DNA of 64,000 bases from Stutzerimonas stutzeri (lineage in GTDB: Bacteria; Pseudomonadota; Gammaproteobacteria; Pseudomonadales; Pseudomonadaceae): assembly GCF_009789555.1 (NCBI RefSeq), contig NZ_CP046902.1:3116001-3180000 (forward strand). The letters are read 5' to 3'. Shown here in pieces: positions 34,294 through 43,902 of the stretch (position 1 is its first letter; each line of letters opens with the position of its first letter). The notes below the pieces were generated by a model, which was given only the letters and a program-made list of their open reading frames with translations, did not search any database and had not been told where the DNA came from. The position numbers and the translations under genes are program-made.

Positions 34294-36638
34294 ATCGCTT
34301 TGTACTTCGCAAAAGTCTTTTCAAGTTCGATCCCGACACGCTTGGCAGCGTCTATCGCGCCAAGGTTGCGGATGACTACGTCACGACGTGGCAGGCCCTG
34401 CAGAACCATTTTGTAAAACCCCATCCGGGATTGCCAACACATGCACTGGAGCAGCTGTTGGCCGTGACCTCTGGTGGGCCCGTCAAGGTCGAGTTATTCC
34501 CACACCGGGATGGTGGTATCTCGGCAATTCTGATGCTTGAGCCACTGCCGGTCGCCAAAATCAACGAGGTGCTGCAACTCTGGGTACTTGAAGCACTGAG
34601 GAGCATTGGCGCCTCAACAGACGATATCGAAGCCAAGCTCGAAGTGGTCGATCTCATCGAGTTGGATGCCGCATCACTGGTGGTGCCAAACGACATCTCC
34701 AGCCTGGCCTACACCGTCGTCCCTTGGCTGGTAGGTCGAGCAATGTGTAGTGCACCACTGAGCCTGAACAGCGAGATCGCATTGCGCCAGACGGCCGATG
34801 GATCCTTGCTCACGTGGGACAACCCTGTTCTCGCGCAAAGTGGTAAACGTACCTACAGTGCGCTGCACACCATAGATCCTCAACTGGTGCTGCTGCGCGA
34901 CTGCCCCACCCCATATATCCAGCTGCGAGCACGATTCGCGCAGAGCATGCACAACTGGGCTGCAGGCAAGAAGAAAAATGCCTGGGTGGACACTGGCCAC
35001 ATCATCCTCAAAGCGAAACTCAAAACCCGCTTCGCCGAGGGTACCTTCGAGACGTCATTCGACTTCCCTACCTCCAGGCTTTTGACGTTTCTCGGGCATC
35101 CAGGGCTGCCCGACATCGTGAATGGCGACGTCTTGATCGATAGCCCTGTACGTCCCATCTATGCCACCCCCCCCTCTTCGCCCGTAATTGGTACCGGGGT
35201 GGGCCCGCTATTTCTCGATGCGTTGGGTTTTCATTTGATGAAAACCCTGCCAGGTACCAAGCCACTCACGGCGCGTAAAGCGGTCAGCATTCTTCGCACA
35301 GCCGATCAAGGTGCCCCGTCTACAGACGAAGCACTCAGCATCGCTGTGCTGGCAGCGCACAGCGCTCTCGTGCTCAGACTTGAAAAAGCCATCAATGCTC
35401 TGCAAGAAGGCGCTTTGGTTTTCAAGAACGCCCCTGTACCGGCCATGGATCTGACACAGCTCAGCGTTTCTGACGCAGCAGACATGCTGGAAGGACGACG
35501 CTCGTCCGCTGAGGTCATAAAATGGCTGGGTGACGAAGTCGTTCCGGCGATCAAGCAAACCGGCGCCAGCATCGTGATTGTCGAGACCAGCGCCCTGGCT
35601 GCCGAAAAAAGTCCAGATCAAGATCCCAAGCACCTTATCCGCCGCTACCTTGCCCAGCATGGACTCGTCACGCAGTTCATCATGCATGTTGACCAGACTG
35701 CGCCTACAAGCAAGAAGAACAACCGCAGGAAAACCGAGGACGATCGCGATTTCAAAGCGATGAACACCCTCATCGAATCGGTTCGTCTGAGTGGGTATCT
35801 CCCAAATACCTTTCCGAAGGCAAAGGCCGTTGAGCCGGGCACGACCGTGTTGTCCGTCTACCTCGATAGGTTGCAACAACCCGGCCAGGCGAAATACTTG
35901 CCGGTGGTGACGCGAACGGTCGTGGGCTCTCAATCTGCGGAGGTCTTTTGGGCCGCACCAGAGGCTCCTGCAGGACGCTGGTACCCGTTCACTGAAGGCG
36001 TGGCAGCAATTCACGCGACGACCGCCCTTCATGGCCCTGACGGCGTCAAACAGCTGATATCTCAGGCCCTGCTGTCACCCACGACCACTGCAGATTCGCC
36101 GCTGATCGTATGCTTGGACAGCAACCTTCGAACGTTCTACGGGGCACTCAAGGATAGCCCTGGCCAAGGCCTTCCTCCTGCTCCAGAGGGTGCAGCCATC
36201 GTGCGCATACGTGCAGATGAGCATGTGGCGCAAATCACCGGCGATCACACCAAAGATCCTGATGCGCCTAAATTCATCGGCACCCGACTGGGCGTTTACC
36301 AATCGCTTGAAAGCGCATCGGTTTACTATTTTGTCTCCAGCTCAAACCAATACCTGAAGCTGCGCTCCCACCGCCACAACACACGATACGACGTCAATAC
36401 CAGAGGGCTTCGAGACTTCTGGCAACAACTCGGTGTCACCGAGATCACCATCATCGAACCGGGCGAACTGGCGAACCCCACCACCCTCGCTGAGCAGATC
36501 GCCCTCCTGTGTCGTAACGCTCCCCTTTGGGAAGGCCAGCTTCGCCTGCCGAGCCCGATGCACCTCGGAGCACAGATTGCCAGCGATCATCCAAGCGTTG
36601 AGATGAAGCGCAAAGCAGACGCGAACCGGGCAGCTTGA
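34290..36638 (+). CDS. prokaryotic PIWI protein of the pPIWI_RE family
   Basis: A 782-residue protein whose ATG overlaps the helicase stop as ATGA; a longer upstream frame would run inside the helicase gene. It has no PAZ-like region. The middle holds a MID-like segment (LIRRYLAQHGLVTQFIMH near residue 455). The C-terminal third is an RNase H-like PIWI domain with SPLIVCLDSNLRTFYGAL, FVSSSNQYLKLRSHRHN, LRDFWQQLGVTEITII and the closing RLPSPMHLGAQIASDHP, which has the typical LPxPLHL-like ending of this family. It is predicted to use a nucleic-acid guide to direct the linked nuclease and helicase against invaders. Guide type and catalytic competence cannot be decided by eye. Confidence 0.75.
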   Translation: MNRFVLRKSLFKFDPDTLGSVYRAKVADDYVTTWQALQNHFVKPHPGLPTHALEQLLAVTSGGPVKVELFPHRDGGISAILMLEPLPVAKINEVLQLWVLEALRSIGASTDDIEAKLEVVDLIELDAASLVVPNDISSLAYTVVPWLVGRAMCSAPLSLNSEIALRQTADGSLLTWDNPVLAQSGKRTYSALHTIDPQLVLLRDCPTPYIQLRARFAQSMHNWAAGKKKNAWVDTGHIILKAKLKTRFAEGTFETSFDFPTSRLLTFLGHPGLPDIVNGDVLIDSPVRPIYATPPSSPVIGTGVGPLFLDALGFHLMKTLPGTKPLTARKAVSILRTADQGAPSTDEALSIAVLAAHSALVLRLEKAINALQEGALVFKNAPVPAMDLTQLSVSDAADMLEGRRSSAEVIKWLGDEVVPAIKQTGASIVIVETSALAAEKSPDQDPKHLIRRYLAQHGLVTQFIMHVDQTAPTSKKNNRRKTEDDRDFKAMNTLIESVRLSGYLPNTFPKAKAVEPGTTVLSVYLDRLQQPGQAKYLPVVTRTVVGSQSAEVFWAAPEAPAGRWYPFTEGVAAIHATTALHGPDGVKQLISQALLSPTTTADSPLIVCLDSNLRTFYGALKDSPGQGLPPAPEGAAIVRIRADEHVAQITGDHTKDPDAPKFIGTRLGVYQSLESASVYYFVSSSNQYLKLRSHRHNTRYDVNTRGLRDFWQQLGVTEITIIEPGELANPTTLAEQIALLCRNAPLWEGQLRLPSPMHLGAQIASDHPSVEMKRKADANRAA

Positions 36639-36645
36639 AGTCGAC

Positions 36646-36668
36646 AAGGCCGAGACTGCTCGGCCTTT
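36646..36668 (+). terminator. terminator of the pPIWI_RE operon
   Basis: AAGGCCGAG, a four-base loop ACTG, then CTCGGCCTTT form a perfect 9-bp stem ending in a short T-run, eight bases after the PIWI stop codon. Confidence 0.75.
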
Positions 36669-36787
36669 GCAGGAAACCTCGAAGGTTGGCAATACGCCCC
36701 CTAATCAGATGATAGGGACGCCAGCCATGGGCAAACTCCCAGCAACAGATCATTGGGCTGCTTCGTTGAGCGATGCGAAAAATAAAA

Positions 36788-36809
36788 AAGGCGCCTTTAA
36801 AGGCGCCTT
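36788..36809 (-). terminator. perfect 22-bp palindrome, terminator of the Hhe-like gene
   Basis: AAGGCGCCTTT and its exact complement form a perfect palindrome between the convergent PIWI and Hhe-like genes. On the minus strand it is followed by a T-rich run (the complement of 36779-36787), as expected of a rho-independent terminator for the gene ending at 36818. Confidence 0.75.
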
Positions 36810-36817
36810 CCTCACGA

Positions 36818-39800
36818 TCACTCAGTGCTTCGATTTATGGCTCGCTCAATTCGCAGCCGTCCCGCATGGGCAAGCTTGCTGACGCCCGATTCTTTCGCCA
36901 CTGCATACACGAGCCCTTCTCCGACGTGACCACGCTTAGACATCTCGTCTACAAGGGCGCGCAGTTCTGGGAGGCAGATTTCAGCAAGTGGCCGATTCGA
37001 GTCATCATCTCCGGGCCTGCGAAACACCACATTCGTGTCAGATTCGATGTGGGCGGGCCAGAAGAATGTTCCAGTCTGCTCCTCCTCGTGTGACCTGAAA
37101 TGAGCCCGGGCAATATGGTCGACGCGATCACGGATGCGTGAGCCAGTTCTAACCCAGCCATGAGCACGAGCAATACGACGTGATAATGCCATATCAAGCA
37201 CGGGGCCTTCCTCAGCTATCACATGGGCAACCATCTTTTCCAACGTCGAGGTGTAGCTCGCATCAAAGAACCGTTCTGGATCAACCTGTTCCACTGCCGA
37301 GCTAGGGTCTGTTTCTTTGTAAACCAAGTATTGCGTTGGTGTATAGGCAGCGTCCGCTCCCTCAGCAGGTGTAGGAGATGCCACTGTGGCGTACTTCGAC
37401 TCTGGCAACCCACCAGTAGGATCATTGGCTTCGACAGCGTTCGCCGAGGCGACGAGCGAAACTTGATCCACTACATCAATCACGTTCGCCATTGCAGCAT
37501 CGATCTTCAAGCGCTCCGACTCCTGCGCCGCATCAATGATCGCTTGCTTGGCCCTTGAAGCGTTAAGCAGTTCGGTAAGCTGCTGATGAACTTTCTCTGC
37601 AGTCCCAGCGGCATCCACCCACCAGTCTGTCGACCAGATCCTGACGATCTCCCATCCAAGCCCCCGCAGAACAAACTCCCTGAGCTTGTCGCGGTCTCGC
37701 GCTGTTGCGCTACGGTGGTAGGTAGCACCATCACACTCAACGCCTGCAAGGAACCGCCCTGGAGCATCGGGGTGCACAACACCCAGATCTATTCGGAACA
37801 AAGAGACGCCAATTTGGGTATGAACCTGCCAGCCCTTCTTGCTCAGAGCGGCAGCGACCGCCTCTTCGAACGGACTATCGAATCCACCCACGCTACCGAA
37901 GTTCGCCTCTGCCAATGCACGCGGCCCGCGCTCGGCAAATTCGAGGAAGTGTTTAAGATCACGAACGCCTACAGCTTGCGTGCGGGCAAGATCAATGTGT
38001 TCTGGGCGCAGAGTCGAGAACAGCACCAACTCCTGACGAGCACGTGTGATGGCAACGTTAAGCCGGCGCTCACCTCCCGGGCGGTTCATCGGCCCGAAGT
38101 TCATCGACATCACACCGGTAGCATCCTTTCCGTATGTGGTCGAGAAATAGATGATGTCACGCTCGTCCCCTTGGACGCTTTCCAGGTTCTTGACGAACAC
38201 AGGCTCAAGCTCAGACTCGGCGAAATACGGATCAAGCGACGGATCTTTCCGGCAAGCCTCATCCAGCATGTCCATGATGAGCTTCTGCTGTTCACCGTTG
38301 AACGTTACAACACCAACGGTACGGCCACTCTGGCGAAACGCTGGCGATTGAAGACGAGCCACGAGGTCAGCGACCAACGCTCTCGCCTCAATCAGGTTGG
38401 TGCGTGAACCGCCCTTATCGTAGACACCCGCCACCGGGCACAAACGCACGGCTTTATCGGCTGTGAACGGCGATGGGAACGTCACCAGTTTCGAGTGGTA
38501 GTAACGCTGGTTCGAGAACGCGATTAGGCTTTCGTGACGGCTACGGTAGTGCCAATTCAGGTTGCGCATCGGCAAATTCGCGCTGATGCATTCATCCAAA
38601 ATGCTCTCAAGATCAGCCTCGACGTCCTCATCGTCAGCCGTGGACTCAGTACGATCAAAGAAAGAGGTAGGCGGAAGCTGTTTCGGGTCGCCAACCATCA
38701 CGACTTGCCTGCCTCGCGCCATAGCGCCGATCGCGTCCCATACAGGAATCTGCGAAGCTTCATCGAAGATGACCAGGTCGAATGGCGTCGAGGCTGGTGG
38801 TAGATATTGAGCGATCGAAAGAGGACTCATCAGCAAGCACGGCGTTAGTTTTGTCAGCGCCTCTGGTGCTCGGCTCATTAGCTCCCGCAAAGGGATGTGC
38901 TTGGTCTTCTTACCCATTTCATGACGCAGCAGCCCCCACTCAGATGAGCGGCTAACACTGTCCTGGCTTGGTAGGTCGGCGCACAGTCGAGCGCGGAGCC
39001 AATCCTTCGTCAGCTCGGTGAACTTGTCATCCAACGCCCGGAAATCGCGAATACGCTGCTCATGCTCGACGCTGACGAAAGTACGAATCACTGCTTCGTT
39101 ATCAACGGTGGTATTTAACCACCAGCGAGCGTAGTTCACCTCAAAGACACGACGGACTTTTCCAAAGGTGATCACTCCACTCTCCATAGCCTGCACAATC
39201 GGAGCAAGGCCGACCGCGAAGGCCTCATCTCTCACCTTCCGCCATGCACACCAAGCTTTGAGCCTCGCCTCAGACGAAACCACCGTTTCGCAGCTCTTCT
39301 TCAGGTCATTTATTGACAGGTGAGCAGTCTCAACGACACCGGTTTCGGTAAAGCTCCCTATCGACGTCAGATTCGACGAGCGCTCCTGAAGCAATTTGAG
39401 CTTGTCACGCATCGCAGCGCCGGCCAGAGCGATTGCCCCTTCTGGCTCCAGCAAAGCATTGCCATCTCCCAGTAGCGTTTGCAGAGGCGCTTTGTAGGCA
39501 GCGATCTGCTCCGGATTCAGAGCAAGCTTGGCGTTAGCAGTCGCTATCTGTCCTTGAAATGCTAGAGCCTTACGTGCGAGCTCCAGGTTGGTTTTGAGAT
39601 CACTCCAAACTGGCACCAACTCTCGCAAATCAACCAGGTCAGACAGATCACGCTCAACCGCCGCCCGTTGTTTAAGCAGAACGAAATCTTCTTTCAGCGT
39701 TTTCCCACAGCGCCCCTCTTCAACCTCCGGGTGGTCATCAGTGAGTCGACCGCGCTCTTCGATTGCTCGGCGTTCTGCTTGAAAGCGCAACGCTGCATTT

Positions 39801-42800
39801 AGGCTCTCAACGTTTGTGGCCTGCCCTCTCCAAAGATCATGGGTGCTTGCGCCGAGATCGGAAAGTGCCGCTATGTCAGCATCGAGGCGCCTCAGCAAGC
39901 GAAGCCGTTTCAGCTCCTCCTTCAAACCATCGCCAAGCAGGCCCTGCTCGACCAACTCGAGTCCATTATCCGCCCACTGCGATTCTGCTTTTTGAAGTCG
40001 AATTGCTTCCTGGAGCTTGTTCGTTGTTGCGATCTGTTCAGCTTCTGATTTCGAGCCCTGCCAAACAGCAACGCACTCCTGCCCTGGCTCAAGCTCATCG
40101 ACAGTACGGCGTATCGATCGGATCTGCGTCCAGACCGCCAAGTCTTCACCACAATTTGCTTCGCTCGGCGTCTTTTGAGAAGGCGCTAAGAGCGCTGCGA
40201 TACGGCGCTTTGCGAACCACGATTTAGGCCAGAATGACTGCTCAGCCTCTTGCCACTCACGCATCAAAAGATCAACGTCGAGTGACTCAATCGCATCACT
40301 GTAAGTGACGCTTAACTGTCGCTTGAGATCAGATATCTGACCCAATAGTGCCACTGCGTGAGCCAGTACAACCGTGACCCTTTCCGGCCAGGCGGGGCCA
40401 AGCTCAGAGTACGTCGCACGGCGCTGCTGCAGCAGGTCGATACCCTGTTTTGCATCGGTAACAGAGCGCGAAGACCATAGGTCAGACAGCTTGGCATTGA
40501 GATCCCGATGTTTTTCGACCCATGTGCAACCGTCACTCAGCCGCAGGGAGATGGCGCGTGCATCTGGGCGAAGCGCGAATCGCCAGTCTTGTCCTGCAGC
40601 GGCTGGAAGCGCCAAGGAAAGAACGGATAAGCCCTCAAGTGCCGTTGGGGTGTATTCCGTAGCCGGAAGCCCTGCCAGCTCAACGAATCGATCTGCAGCT
40701 CGTTGCACCTCGAGCACTGCAGGCAAGACTTCACGTGCGGCCTGTACGAACTGTTGTTGCCAATGGGGTGACCATTCGGTCTGACCAACTGCATGCAAAG
40801 CATTGCCAGCAAGCTGACCATAGTCCACAGCCTGAGCGTTCACTTCGAGGCGGTCGCACAACTCACGAAGCTCGAGTATTGCCTTCTGGTCGTGAGTGTC
40901 AGGCAAACCCCAAGCAACAGGTGCGACCGCCTCATCACCACCTGAGATAACCGTACCGATTGCATCGTAAATGGTGTAGCCATTGCGATGGCGCCGGTGG
41001 AGACGCTCAACGTAGATGTTCAGGCTGTCACGCAGCGTAGCGAGGCGCTGCGCTTCAACTTCCCATGCCGCAGAATCTACCTGCCCTTTGGCTTCCCAGG
41101 CTGATTGCAGCTGAGCAAGGACATCTGTTTTTCGAGCTTTGCTCGAATGCAGCTCCAAGCAGAACTCACCCAGACCAATCTCACGCAGGCGCCGGTAAAC
41201 CACATCCAAAGCCGCGATCTTTTCCGAGACGAACAGTACACGACGCCCTTGGGCAATCGACTGAGCGATCATGTTGGAAATCGTCTGGCTCTTACCTGTG
41301 CCAGGCGGCCCAATGAGGACGAAGTCCTTTCCTTTGGCTGCCGCCATCACCGCAGCAAGTTGGGATGAGTCAGATGGCAGCGGGCAAAAGACATCGGTCG
41401 GGCCATAGATACGATCCAGTGCCTCTGGCTCCGGGAACGGAGTATCTGAAACGAACGAGTCGCGTGGCGTGTCCAGAAGGTGCTGGACTACCGGGCTTTG
41501 CCGAAGGTGCTCGGCGTTCTCGGACAGATCCTTCCACATGAGGTACTTGGCAAACGAGAACATCGACAGCACGACGTCTTCGTTCAACTCCCAACTCGGG
41601 ATGTCCTTGATGGCATGGCCGACTTTTTTCCAGATGCTGGCAATATCCAGACCGGAATCGTCTCGAGGCAGATCTTGCTCAAGAGACCCCAGGCCAAGCT
41701 CGAAGTCTTGGCGCAGCATTTCAATTAGCGTCGGGTTAAAGCGCGGTTCGTCATCGTGCAGTACCATGGTGAATCCCGAGCGCGCGCTCTTGCGCTCTAG
41801 GGTGACAGGCACCAACACCAGTGGAGCTTTGTACTTCTGCCCAGCTCTGTCCTCACGCGTCCAGCTCAGGAAACCTATGGCCAGGAATAGCGTATTAGAC
41901 CCGCCTTCCTGAAGTGCAGTGCGGGCACTGCGGTACAGCTCGGTCAACCGAGCGTCCATCTCGTTGGATGTTAAAGCAACGAAGACTTCTCTGCGCCTCA
42001 ATGCGTCCTCAGCGTGACGGCGACGAACATCTTCACGTTCACGCTGCTCATAAAGAGCGCGCTCACGCGGATCAGCGCCATCCATGAGATCAGGTCGGGT
42101 CAGCAGCTTCAATGACTGACCACTAGAAAGAATATCCTCAAGTGCACTTGGATCTGGAGACTCAAGCTTCAGTGCTCGCTTGCCCATCTTGAAGTTGAGC
42201 AGATTGTTGCGAAGCGACAGGTCTAGAAGCTTGCGCTGCCATCGACCAAGACGATCCGAGGGGTCAAGTTTCGATAGATCTTCGACCACCACCTCATGCG
42301 TTTCGTCAGGGATGCCTGCGCCGTCTTCAACCAGGATGTGAGGCACATCATTCAATACATCAGCAGCGACCCGCGCAATTTGAGCCTCAGCGCTTGCCAG
42401 TGGTTTGATACGCTGCAATCGAGCTCGACGAATATCCAGCAGCATTTCGAAATCGCTCTCAGCGTCTTCAGCGATCTGCTTAGCACCTCGTTCAGCAGCA
42501 TATGAGAACGACGGAATCGGGTTTTGCGTGATGAGGGTGGTTTCGAAAAGCACCAACTCCTGCAGTTTCACCCGTTTGCGCACGGCTGTTACATCATCCA
42601 CCAGCGCAGTCGTAAACTCTTCGGGCTTCAACCAGAGGCCCGCAAAAGCATGCCCTTTGGTGAACACAATTACAGGGTTGAGTCCGATCTGCTCCAGAGC
42701 AGCGCAGAAAAGCAGGGTGAGATCCATGCAGGTGGCTAAGCCAGTATCAGCAATCTGGCTGGGGCTACGTACCTTTTGCCCGGAATACTCAAAGCTTGCG

Positions 42801-43444
42801 GGCGGCAAGGCGTAGTCTAGCTTCATCCGCGCCACGGCCCCCCAGACTGCAGAAGCTAACTGCCAAGCTCGCTTGGAGCCCCCCGCATAGCCATCAAGCG
42901 ACGACGACTTCTCACTCAGACGAAGCAGCTCAGCCGTTTGCTTCAGCAAACGCTCAACTGCCGGATCATTCGGCTGAACGAACGCTGCCGTCATGTCCGG
43001 GATGTGGCGTAGGCCACCCCATTGATTTCGAGGAAGAAGATCTACGACCTGCTCATGGCGGGCCAGCTGTTTCCGGCCACCGTCTGCGTCCTTGTCATCA
43101 GCCTCAAGGACGAAGGTAAAAGTTGACAGCTCGGCTTCGGTCAAGCGAGTCAACAAGGGGCCGTCCAGCACCAAGTCAAGCCCTGGAATGACCCGAAAAC
43201 TATCCGCAGCGATCTCATCAATCCGCCAGACCTTGGGCTTGAAAACCTCGGGCACCGAGGACAGCGACAGGGTTGCATTGACGAAGCGGGCTTCGGTCTC
43301 GTTCGAGATGCGAAGCTCTCTAATCACAGGAATGGCGTTCTGAAAATCAGCAAGATTCAGCTTCGCAACCAAGGAAGCAAGAATCTTCACTTCTTTAGGC
43401 GGGGTTTCATCTTTAAGCGTGAGGGGCTGAACTTCGTCGTCCAT
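36818..43444 (-). CDS. Hhe-like giant defence protein: DUF4011, SF1 helicase, Vsr/MTES_1575 nuclease, DUF3320
   Basis: A protein of about 2208 residues starting at 43444 (MDDEVQPLTL). In order: a transglutaminase/papain-like domain (Cys near 237 in LATCMDLTLLFCAAL, His near 264 in KGHAFAGLW, Asp near 283), DUF4011 (RWQRKLLDLSLRNNLLNFK near 400), SF1 helicase motif I IGPPGTGKSQTISNMI near 711, a helical insert, motif II LVIFDEASQIP near 1560, QGDERDIIYFS and NVAITRARQE near 1800, then a Vsr-like endonuclease (GVECDGATYHRSATARDRDK and WEIVRIWSTDWW) near 1910, and C-terminal DUF3320. DUF4011-helicase-Vsr proteins are known single-gene anti-phage systems (Hhe). It is convergent with the PIWI operon. 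The protease-like N-terminus is an unusual addition worth noting. Confidence 0.8.
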   Translation of the reverse strand: MDDEVQPLTLKDETPPKEVKILASLVAKLNLADFQNAIPVIRELRISNETEARFVNATLSLSSVPEVFKPKVWRIDEIAADSFRVIPGLDLVLDGPLLTRLTEAELSTFTFVLEADDKDADGGRKQLARHEQVVDLLPRNQWGGLRHIPDMTAAFVQPNDPAVERLLKQTAELLRLSEKSSSLDGYAGGSKRAWQLASAVWGAVARMKLDYALPPASFEYSGQKVRSPSQIADTGLATCMDLTLLFCAALEQIGLNPVIVFTKGHAFAGLWLKPEEFTTALVDDVTAVRKRVKLQELVLFETTLITQNPIPSFSYAAERGAKQIAEDAESDFEMLLDIRRARLQRIKPLASAEAQIARVAADVLNDVPHILVEDGAGIPDETHEVVVEDLSKLDPSDRLGRWQRKLLDLSLRNNLLNFKMGKRALKLESPDPSALEDILSSGQSLKLLTRPDLMDGADPRERALYEQREREDVRRRHAEDALRRREVFVALTSNEMDARLTELYRSARTALQEGGSNTLFLAIGFLSWTREDRAGQKYKAPLVLVPVTLERKSARSGFTMVLHDDEPRFNPTLIEMLRQDFELGLGSLEQDLPRDDSGLDIASIWKKVGHAIKDIPSWELNEDVVLSMFSFAKYLMWKDLSENAEHLRQSPVVQHLLDTPRDSFVSDTPFPEPEALDRIYGPTDVFCPLPSDSSQLAAVMAAAKGKDFVLIGPPGTGKSQTISNMIAQSIAQGRRVLFVSEKIAALDVVYRRLREIGLGEFCLELHSSKARKTDVLAQLQSAWEAKGQVDSAAWEVEAQRLATLRDSLNIYVERLHRRHRNGYTIYDAIGTVISGGDEAVAPVAWGLPDTHDQKAILELRELCDRLEVNAQAVDYGQLAGNALHAVGQTEWSPHWQQQFVQAAREVLPAVLEVQRAADRFVELAGLPATEYTPTALEGLSVLSLALPAAAGQDWRFALRPDARAISLRLSDGCTWVEKHRDLNAKLSDLWSSRSVTDAKQGIDLLQQRRATYSELGPAWPERVTVVLAHAVALLGQISDLKRQLSVTYSDAIESLDVDLLMREWQEAEQSFWPKSWFAKRRIAALLAPSQKTPSEANCGEDLAVWTQIRSIRRTVDELEPGQECVAVWQGSKSEAEQIATTNKLQEAIRLQKAESQWADNGLELVEQGLLGDGLKEELKRLRLLRRLDADIAALSDLGASTHDLWRGQATNVESLNAALRFQAERRAIEERGRLTDDHPEVEEGRCGKTLKEDFVLLKQRAAVERDLSDLVDLRELVPVWSDLKTNLELARKALAFQGQIATANAKLALNPEQIAAYKAPLQTLLGDGNALLEPEGAIALAGAAMRDKLKLLQERSSNLTSIGSFTETGVVETAHLSINDLKKSCETVVSSEARLKAWCAWRKVRDEAFAVGLAPIVQAMESGVITFGKVRRVFEVNYARWWLNTTVDNEAVIRTFVSVEHEQRIRDFRALDDKFTELTKDWLRARLCADLPSQDSVSRSSEWGLLRHEMGKKTKHIPLRELMSRAPEALTKLTPCLLMSPLSIAQYLPPASTPFDLVIFDEASQIPVWDAIGAMARGRQVVMVGDPKQLPPTSFFDRTESTADDEDVEADLESILDECISANLPMRNLNWHYRSRHESLIAFSNQRYYHSKLVTFPSPFTADKAVRLCPVAGVYDKGGSRTNLIEARALVADLVARLQSPAFRQSGRTVGVVTFNGEQQKLIMDMLDEACRKDPSLDPYFAESELEPVFVKNLESVQGDERDIIYFSTTYGKDATGVMSMNFGPMNRPGGERRLNVAITRARQELVLFSTLRPEHIDLARTQAVGVRDLKHFLEFAERGPRALAEANFGSVGGFDSPFEEAVAAALSKKGWQVHTQIGVSLFRIDLGVVHPDAPGRFLAGVECDGATYHRSATARDRDKLREFVLRGLGWEIVRIWSTDWWVDAAGTAEKVHQQLTELLNASRAKQAIIDAAQESERLKIDAAMANVIDVVDQVSLVASANAVEANDPTGGLPESKYATVASPTPAEGADAAYTPTQYLVYKETDPSSAVEQVDPERFFDASYTSTLEKMVAHVIAEEGPVLDMALSRRIARAHGWVRTGSRIRDRVDHIARAHFRSHEEEQTGTFFWPAHIESDTNVVFRRPGDDDSNRPLAEICLPELRALVDEMSKRGHVGEGLVYAVAKESGVSKLAHAGRLRIERAINRSTE

Positions 43445-43620
43445 GCGCAACCGTCCCTGTCGTAGTGCCCAAAGGAGTGCCGGAATTGGCCAGCGAGAAG
43501 AACCCTTTTGAGCTGATGGCGAGATGATAGCTTTTCTGTCGCCCCCCGTATTAGCATTTGGTCGCCTGGGCCTAACTGATTGCACGTTTTCTGATGGCTA
43601 ACCTGCCGAATCTCTCAGCA

Positions 43621-43902
43621 CTACCTCCGCAAACTCCACCAAACTCTCATAGTCGCCCCGCCCTTGACGGCATAGGTGAAACCCAGAGCTCCCCGCAGCT
43701 CGAGCTCCATTCCTAAACAGCCTATAGAGTCGCCGATCATAACGATCCGATCGCCCCGCAACTGCCGGCCTGGTTGAACTCCGAGGTCACGACAAGCGTA
43801 TTGATAAATGTATGGATCCGGCTTCATCACGCCTAATTCGTAACTGAAGGCATATCGATCCAAACCTGGCAGCAACTCTCGTACAGCAGGCCCATACCGA
43901 CG
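43621..43902 (-). pseudogene. HAD-family hydrolase fragment
   Basis: The minus-strand frame YGPAVRELLPGLDRYAFSYE, then VMKPDPYIYQYACRDLGV and IVMIGDSIG, matches the C-terminal half of HAD-like phosphatases (KPDP and GDS motifs). The catalytic DxD motif at the N-terminus is missing because the frame ends at the junction with the OLD remnant near 43900. The last 25 residues drift from the family. It is a broken fragment. Confidence 0.65.
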
